Source: Terebella lapidaria (lineage: Eukaryota > Annelida > Polychaeta > Terebellida > Terebellidae). Taken from it: a stretch of DNA of 64,000 nucleotides. Location of the stretch: assembly GCA_949152475.1 (NCBI GenBank), contig OX424555.1, positions 21,532,868-21,596,867 of the forward strand, given 5' to 3'. The position numbers and the translations under genes are program-made. How positions within the stretch are numbered: the first letter of the stretch is position 1; every line of letters starts with the position of its first letter. The notes under the pieces are model-generated. The model saw only the letters and a program-made list of their open reading frames with translations, was not told where the DNA came from and made no database searches. This document shows positions 57,401 through 64,000 of the stretch, in pieces.

Positions 57401-60400
57401 ATTTGGGCGGTCAGCTCAAAGATAGAAAACCACTCCAAAATGCATGAGATTCAAAAGAAAACACATGAAAACCAACAAATACTGGACATCTTGCAGTTCA
57501 ACAAACCTCCCTTCTGGGAGAATGAATAGTACTGATTCTAAATATCAAGACAAGAAATGCCGTATTCCAACCATCTCACCCGTTCACTTGAATTGTCAAA
57601 CATACACAACGAGAATGAATATGCGACATGCAGTTTACCTTGCTGGCTACAGGTACTTTCAGTACTGCCTCAAATGACGTCACAAACCACGTGACCCATA
57701 CTAAAATCGTGATCAAAATCTTCGGCAATTTACGGAAGGAGTGCCTATTTGATTCAATATCTCGAAACCCATTGATTGTATTTGTAAAATTTGTTCGAAT
57801 TTACAGCTAACTATTCATAATGGACTAAATGAAAAGCACTTTCATCGACATGCTACTAGGTCTTTAAGAAATATACGTAACACTGACATAAATGGTACAA
57901 GGAGCATTCCGGGTATGATTCTGATCTAACAGTGGTAGGCCTTTGGAGTATGTACAATTACTAAAATTGTGATACAGCAATCACTGGCTACAATAGTCAT
58001 TCACAAAGGACACTGTATACAAATTAACACACTAAAACAACAGCAGCATATATCTAATATTACCTCGGTACAGCGAATCCACCCCCGGCCGATCCATGTC
58101 AACCTGACCCCTGTATGCACGGAACCTGTCAGCCTGACGGGACCGGCTATACGTGTGATTGTGAGAGTGGGTGGAGCGGAAACCACTGCGAAATCCGTAC
58201 GTATTACCAGTATTACTCGGTTCATCGTTGCTACAGTATGGTTGTTCTTGTCAGATTCCTCGTTGGTTGCCCACAACCATTTACATTCTGATAAATTCAC
58301 CTTTCTTATTAATGTTAAATGTATCTCGGTTTTAAAGAATATTAATTTTGTTCTACTATACATTGCATTGTGTCCATGTGCTGAAGCCTGAACGTAATAC
58401 GATGCCGCAAAACTAATATGTTATATTCACATATTCTCAACCATGGCCTGACAGCTATTTCACCGTGTCAGAGCACGCCGTGCGATAACGGTGGCGTGTG
58501 CATGCAAACCGGGGTCGATGGCTACTATTGCGTCTGTGTGCCGCCCTACACAGGAACGCTCTGTGAACATGGTGTGTCTTCGCAGGAGAATCTTGAAACA
58601 ACAAAACTCGACATTTACTTTGACTGTGTCGTTATATGAATTGAAGTAGCGAGTTAATAAAAAGAAGGTAGTAAGTCAAGTATTAAAAGCTTAGATCAGA
58701 ATTACCGTGTCGGCTTGTAAAGTTTTGAAATGCCAATAGCACTGTGTTATATTCCCTGATAAGTGGATGAGTGCCAGCGAGCAGACCCGTGTGTACACGG
58801 CAGCTGTACGTACGTCCCAGACGGAGACTACAGCTGTGAGCCTTGTGAGGACAACTGGTCCGGCAAAAACTGCGACAACTGTACGTGTTTCAATATCTAA
58901 CAATCGCATACAATGGATCCTCTAATTTAAGACCTCACAAGGGACCCCAAAAAGATGGCCTTAAATGACAGGCAGTCTCTCATAACAGGTTCATTTATGT
59001 GAAAAGATGCCGTTTGGGACCAAAAGCGGTCTCTAACGACAGGTGGCCTTTACATGATCCACTGTATCGCCTAGCTGGAGGTCAAAACACAAGAAGGCGG
59101 GCGTCTAGCATCATACACGCATTGAACGCTTTCTATAAATATCAAATGCTTAGCAATATAAAATGCAGCACTTAGTATGGGGAAAACAGCCCAACCTCGC
59201 AAATATTACAACAATAGTGTAGTTACATACTCATGACCCAGGTTTTCTTCACATACAAAAAAATCCTTGAAGGCCACCTAATAGCCATGTTTCCAAATAG
59301 TGACTCCCACCCACTATTTTCCCTGCGTAAAAACTGTGAGAACTCGAATATCATTCTTCTGTTATCATTGATTATCCCTTTCCTTACGTTGTAAGGTTAA
59401 CGATGTTCAAGCGGGGAAAATTTCCATTCGCTTGCGCTTTTTCTGGTATGGTCAAGAAATAAATGTGCAAATTAGTATGATTCTGTCATTACTGAATAAT
59501 TTTGTCAATACCTTGAGAACTGGTGATGGAAGAATCCGCCCATTGTTTTCTTTGGTCCAATAAGGGTTGCTATACAAATATATAATTTTGCAATTTATTA
59601 ATGTACAAAAAGTCCATTATTGAAATTTCTAACTTGGCATAATATTTTGATATTTGTGTAGGCCTACTATATGTTTCATCGCCAGAAAAGAAGACACGAT
59701 TTTAATTCATTCACTGATGAGCGAATTACTAAGGACCATTATATCGAAGTTTCTAATCCTATTTTTCATGGTCCATGAACAAGCATGTTCCGTTCAAATA
59801 TTAAGTTCATGCAAATTGTATTCATTTGTATTAAATGTAAAAGTCACCATTATATCGCTCCAGGATCCAGGTCCACAGGTGTTACATAATTATTGTTACA
59901 TATAACGTAAGGCAGAATATAATGTTATTTTCATGCTGGATTCATTTGTAGATAGCACGGAATTCCAACATTATCGTGTCATACAGAACGACTCTAAAAT
60001 TATCAACACTATACTCCCTTAGTGCAATGATGATTTCGCAATGTATTTCTATGTGATGCTCTGTCCTGAAGACGTGTCACCCTGCCAGAGCACGCCGTGT
60101 GACAATGAGGGGTTCTGTGTCGAAGGAAGTGGCACTTTCTCCTGTGTGTGTCGCCCGCCATACACGGGAGACGTCTGTGAATACGGTACGGCGTCTTGAC
60201 TGGAACCTGGATCAACCAAACTCAACGTACTCTTTTGGAGCTCATCGGAAGATGAGCAATCTGTAGCTCTGGTTCTGTTGCTAATAGAGTGGCAAATTAT
60301 CACGGATAAGTTTATACTTCATCAACAAAATGTCAGAGAGTGTCATTCAGACTGTTTTGATGATCACACAAATATGTCATAAGATTATAACGTTTCATAT

Positions 60401-63280
60401 TCTGATCAGTGGATGAGTGCCAGCGAGCAGACCCGTGTGTACACGGCAGCTGTACTTACGTCCCAGACGGAGACTACAGCTGTGAGCCTTGTGAGGACAA
60501 CTGGTCCGGCAAAAACTGCGACCAGTGTAAGTGTTCACCGCATACTTCATGTGTGAATGAATGAGCCATACCAATCCCAAGTATAGTTCCTGTCACAATC
60601 ATAGAGAACGAAATATTATTTTCTACATCCTCCAGATATCAACCCCTGCTACTCTGTAACAATGATTTTATGGCGTCATTGTGACAATAAGAACCCAAAT
60701 CATTGTTATTACAGTGATAGATCCATGTAGTTCTTCTCCTTGTGATAATGACGGACTGTGTGTGAGCAATGGCGTCGACTACGCCTGTCAGTGTATACCG
60801 CCATACGCCGGGGATACCTGCGCCTTTGGTACGTCATAGTACACACGAACGGTGCTTTTATGTCTACCGCGATACGAATCCTTGCTATGGACATGTTTCA
60901 ATGAAGTTAGTCGTTCTAGATCGAAATTGTTCGCCAATGAACTATTCTGGGTTCTGGTACCTAGATCAACGATATGGCTATATAGACTTTCTATACAACT
61001 AACTATTTCGTCTTCATTACTGATTACATATCGTGTACGCTATATTCCCTGATCAGTGAATGAGTGCCAGCGAACAGACCCGTGTGTACACGGCAGCTGT
61101 ACCTACGTCCCAGACGGAGACTACAGCTGTGACCCCTGTGAGGACAACTGGTCCGGCAAAAACTGCGACAACTGTACGTCAGTTGAGTTATCCTATACAA
61201 CATATGCAACCATACTATATCCAATTTCGTCACCACCGTATTGTGTCACTTGTAATGAACATCAATAAAAAAAAATTGGTGGCATCCCCATAAAACTTGC
61301 AATGGACTTATTTGATAAATTGATTGTTCCCATTTTGTTGCATGGTTCTGAGATTTGGGGTACACGAACATCCGATAAAATTGAAACTGTGCATAAGAAA
61401 TTTTGTAAATATATCATGTCTGTGTCTTACAATACATCAAACGCGGCGGTTTTAGGGGAACTTGGGAGACATCCACTATATGTATTGTACAACACAAAGT
61501 GTGTTAAATTTTGGTTGAATATCGTTTCAGACATCGACACTAAAATACTTAAAAATTCTTCTTATAAATCATTAAAAACTTTTGACGATTATGGATACAA
61601 AAATTGGGTGACCGAAATTAAATATCTATTGTGTTCTCATGGTTTTGGAGATGTATGGAGAAACCAAGGTGTTGGAAATCCTGACTTATTTCTGTATATG
61701 TTTAGACAACGCTTAATTGATACATCAACCCAAAATTGGCATCTCGATGTATATGAAAATTCCAAATTAGATTCATACAGTCTATATAAAGATCAACTTG
61801 AGTTAGAAATATACTTATGTTATGATATTTATTATAAACACCGTATTGCATTGTCCCGATTTAGATGTTCAAATCATAAATTAGCCATAGAAAAATATAG
61901 ACATATTGCAATTGATAGAAATATGAGACTCTGTCAATATTGTAAGCAGGAAAAAAAGTTAAAAGTAATAGAGGATGAGATTCACTTTATGTTGATGTGC
62001 CCAAAATACAAAAATCTCCGAAATAAATTCCTTTCTGAATTCATCTCTTCAAAACATAATGTAACTCAAAACTTCAAATATATCATGTCTAGTAAGAAAA
62101 TAGAGTGTGTAAAAAATTTAGCTGCTTATTTGTATCATGCATTCAACATTCATTCAAATGTATTATGACTTATGTATATATGTATGTGTGTATGGCTATT
62201 TGTTTGCTGGGCAACTTGTTACAGTATTTGTTAAAGTATCATGTCTGTTATTCAGCACTTAACTTAATATAGTGTTTACATTTGTATATGGGCCAGAGGC
62301 CTTATATGAAATAAAGTCAATAATAATAACATCACCAACTTTAGGCTTTTTATGCCACGCATAGTTTGTAAAGCATCGAGGAATTGTAACTGCGAATTGT
62401 ATCATGCTGTTCGACAAAGAACGGATATTTTCAGCTCGGATAGGGTATGCTCGTACTTACACGTCCACAAAAAGATACATGCCATTCTGGCATTTTGATA
62501 CTTCATTTTGACTATAAATGAGCAAAGCAGCATAGCCCACCAGAGCCGCAATGGCCACGCCAACAGAAGTACCACACCACACTATAGTGCAATATGTCTT
62601 GTCACTCAGTTAGCTCTCGCAAGATTTTTGTGTCGCCGGGGGTCCGGTAGTCAAAATTTTCGTACCCCTTTGTCTTGCCATAATACAGGTATGAACCCAA
62701 ATAAACCAATAAATGCAAAATCTAAATCAATTTTGACACAAAAATCCTACGGGAGTACAAGTCATATTGTACTTTTAGGTATGCCTACTTCTCGTGTCGT
62801 CGCACATGTTGTACAAAGATGACTAATGTAAAGGTTACACGGATATTTTTGTGCTTCCAGCCTTGACGTGTCCACAGTGTGCCAATGGCGGTCAGTGTGT
62901 ACAGGTGGAGCAAGACTACATGTGTCAGTGTGAGTGGCCATACACCGGTCCCAGCTGCGAAGAAGGTCAGTAGTACTGTAAAAGTATAATACTTTCAGCC
63001 CACTATATTACTTAGTAGTCAGATCACAGTCATCGCTTTGTGAGAAGTGCATTGCAATACATATCAATACAATTGATCATACTGCATACATCGTGCCTTT
63101 CCGCGATGTAATATCTTCGTGTAATTCAGTTATGCACATCACATTACCGATAGCATTATGATATCCAGTATAATCGTATTATCTGCCCCACTGCTTACAG
63201 AGGCGATGGGGGCCGGTTCCGTGACCCTACCGACCTGGTGGTTCATGGCTGTAGTCGCGCTGATCGGACTCGCCCTCTGA
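54487..63280 (+). CDS. Multi-EGF cell-surface protein with Glu/Lys-rich insert and GPI-type tail, 15 exons, 762 residues
   Basis: Exons: 54487-54547, 54936-55688, 55875-55994, 56104-56220, 56328-56444, 56602-56718, 58074-58196, 58455-58571, 58764-58880, 60072-60185, 60410-60526, 60715-60828, 61057-61173, 62861-62965, 63201-63280; 2289 bp, GT-AG, phase 1 throughout. Residues 1-20 are a signal peptide. The 753-bp exon holds an EGF module ([12 protein letters not shown] ... [14 protein letters not shown]) split by 214 residues of [13 protein letters not shown] repeats with a basic RRRRS site in the middle. Twelve more EGF modules follow. Modules at 58764, 60410 and 61057 start DECQ or NECQ, as in calcium-binding EGFs. 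The last exon encodes [11 protein letters not shown] and a hydrophobic end with no cytoplasmic tail, as expected for GPI attachment (a C-terminal anchor is the alternative). It is likely an extracellular, surface-tethered matrix or adhesion protein. Exon borders were read by eye; a missed small exon in the large introns is possible. Confidence 0.82.
55004..55645 (+). repeat. Coding minisatellite: Glu/Lys/Thr/Ser repeat inside an EGF module
   Basis: The stretch between the third and fourth EGF cysteines (codons 55001-55003 and 55646-55648). It is made of nine-residue KTGTEKSEE units (27 bp) mixed with KTGEE five-residue units (15 bp), with six nearly perfect 27-bp units in a row at about 55460-55625. 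A non-repeat basic segment at about 55298-55400 ([10 protein letters not shown] ...) divides it into two repeat blocks. Strongly charged, probably disordered and able to bind cations. Confidence 0.9.
56832..57140 (+). repeat. Dispersed repeat, copy 2 (partner at 20370-20680)
   Basis: Lies in the 1.36-kb intron between the exons at 56602-56718 and 58074-58196. Shares TCATCAGGGGCAGACAGTGT and flanking words with the copy inside the P-like element, same orientation, more diverged at the edges. Confidence 0.65.
61265..62327 (+). mobile_element. 5'-truncated LINE in an intron of the second EGF gene
   Basis: The frame 61302-62168 (288 codons) is intact. It encodes the C-terminal part of a non-LTR retrotransposon protein downstream of the RT core: [13 protein letters not shown], a helical region, and a Cys/His motif CQYCKQ ... 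[11 protein letters not shown] (CX2C...HX4C). It ends with AATAAAGTCAATAATAATAA, a simple-repeat tail. AACATCA flanks it on both sides (61258-61264 and 62328-62334), a possible target duplication. The intact frame suggests recent insertion. It has the same orientation as the host gene, between exons 61057-61173 and 62861-62965. Jockey/CR1-like; no exact family is given. Confidence 0.75.
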
Positions 63281-63699
63281 ACCACGGACAGCATCGAGAT
63301 GTAAGACGGTTGACCGCCGATTCACAAGCGAAACCGCAATAACCTCCACATTGTAAATGTATTGTATTTACCTGATTTGTTCACTACAATGTGCAGTGCT
63401 ATACTATTTGATGTGATATCATGTTGTAGTCATATACATGGACTATACATTTCGAAGTGGGATGCTCAGATAACCATCAGTTCGATACTTGGAAATGGAA
63501 TGCAAACAATCATGCTTCATTAGTAACTGCATTATACATAACCTGTCATGTTCAATAATCTGCGGACATTAATATAACGATGAGATTAACTTGTTCAAAT
63601 CATGCATATGTATAAGGAATATTGCTATATAGGTTTGCCATTTATATTTTGTTCGTGAATGAAAATGTATCTTGCCAATGACGGTATCACAGACATCTG

Positions 63700-63749
63700 T
63701 CTCAGGAGGGCGCGCGGTTACCCGGACGCCACCCCACGCCCTCCTGAGA
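63700..63749 (+). other. GC-rich hairpin in the 3' UTR of the second EGF gene
   Basis: TCTCAGGAGGGCG at 63700-63712 is perfectly complementary to CGCCCTCCTGAGA at 63737-63749, with a 24-base loop. It lies about 420 bp after the stop and 100 bp before the polyadenylation signal. It could be a regulatory stem-loop or the relic of a small fold-back insertion. Confidence 0.6.
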
Positions 63750-63848
63750 TAAATGCCTGTGGACGGTGTATGTCTTGTACATACCAAGTGAATACGTCAT
63801 ACTCAATATATACTCAATGTTTTGTACAAACGACCAAGTGTTGTATGC

Positions 63849-63854
63849 AATAAA
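63849..63854 (+). terminator. Polyadenylation signal of the second EGF gene
   Basis: AATAAA about 570 bp after the TGA at 63278-63280; no earlier AATAAA is seen in the 3' UTR. Confidence 0.6.
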
Positions 63855-64000
63855 ATATAAAAGAAATTATTTCCATGAATGCTTTGAGATTATCCACTAG
63901 ACGAGAAAAACATCGACGTATAACCTCCATACAGTTACCATGACGTAAGTAATTGGGCGATGATAAATGGCTGCATCTTGTCAAGCGTATAGATTATCTG

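Noticed and set aside
61174..62860. The 288-codon ORF at 61302-62168 as an exon of the EGF gene
   Set aside because: It encodes LINE protein, has a simple-repeat tail and flanking short duplications, and the EGF frame is complete without it.

Overview
The window is animal nuclear DNA: AT-rich, intron-bearing genes with GT-AG junctions, TATA boxes and AATAAA signals, and a large share of transposon remains. A Ly6/EGF/chitin-binding secreted protein, GT92 glycosyltransferase paralogues, a P-like THAP transposon, Gypsy and LINE debris and several MITE families together suggest a marine invertebrate, most likely a lophotrochozoan and probably a mollusc. That placement is inference from gene and repeat content, not a database match.

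Layout. 1-11071: the 3' part of a large degenerate Gypsy-type LTR retrotransposon (gag, protease, RT/RNase H, integrase), with an extra long ORF downstream of pol, then a polypurine tract and a 3' LTR. 11.2-14.3 kb: RT-element tail, a fold-back repeat and plain intergenic DNA. 14364-15972 (-): a two-exon GT92 glycosyltransferase gene. 17908-22122: a P-element-like transposon with inverted ends and a broken THAP transposase. 22613-24075: a MITE with a second MITE nested inside. 25264-29090: four near-identical 957-bp tandem units. 29.6-34.5 kb: a broken unknown gene (-), a dispersed repeat with nuclear-receptor-like half-sites, a MITE and a Tc1-type transposase relic. 37741-39337 (-): a second GT92 gene.

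41045-48123 (+): a 23-exon gene reconstructed here. It encodes a signal peptide, a Ly6/uPAR domain, 19 EGF-like modules (11 from a tandem array of a 218-bp exon+intron unit) and a C-terminal CBM14 chitin-binding domain; the exons sum to 2457 bp, exactly in frame. 49-54 kb: LINE remnant, a second copy of the dispersed repeat, intergenic DNA. 54487-63280 (+): a 15-exon gene reconstructed here (2289 bp, in frame). It encodes a signal peptide, an EGF domain split by a 214-residue Glu/Lys-rich insert, 12 further EGF modules and a C-terminal hydrophobic tail of GPI-signal type. A 5'-truncated LINE sits in one of its introns.

The two EGF genes share first exons of identical length (61 bp) and phase, TATA promoters and phase-1 one-module-one-exon structure. 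They look like related extracellular-matrix or cell-surface genes; chitin binding plus acidic repeats would fit a cuticle, shell or mucus matrix role, but that is inference. The two GT92 genes would act in the Golgi on glycans; no direct link with the EGF genes can be shown.
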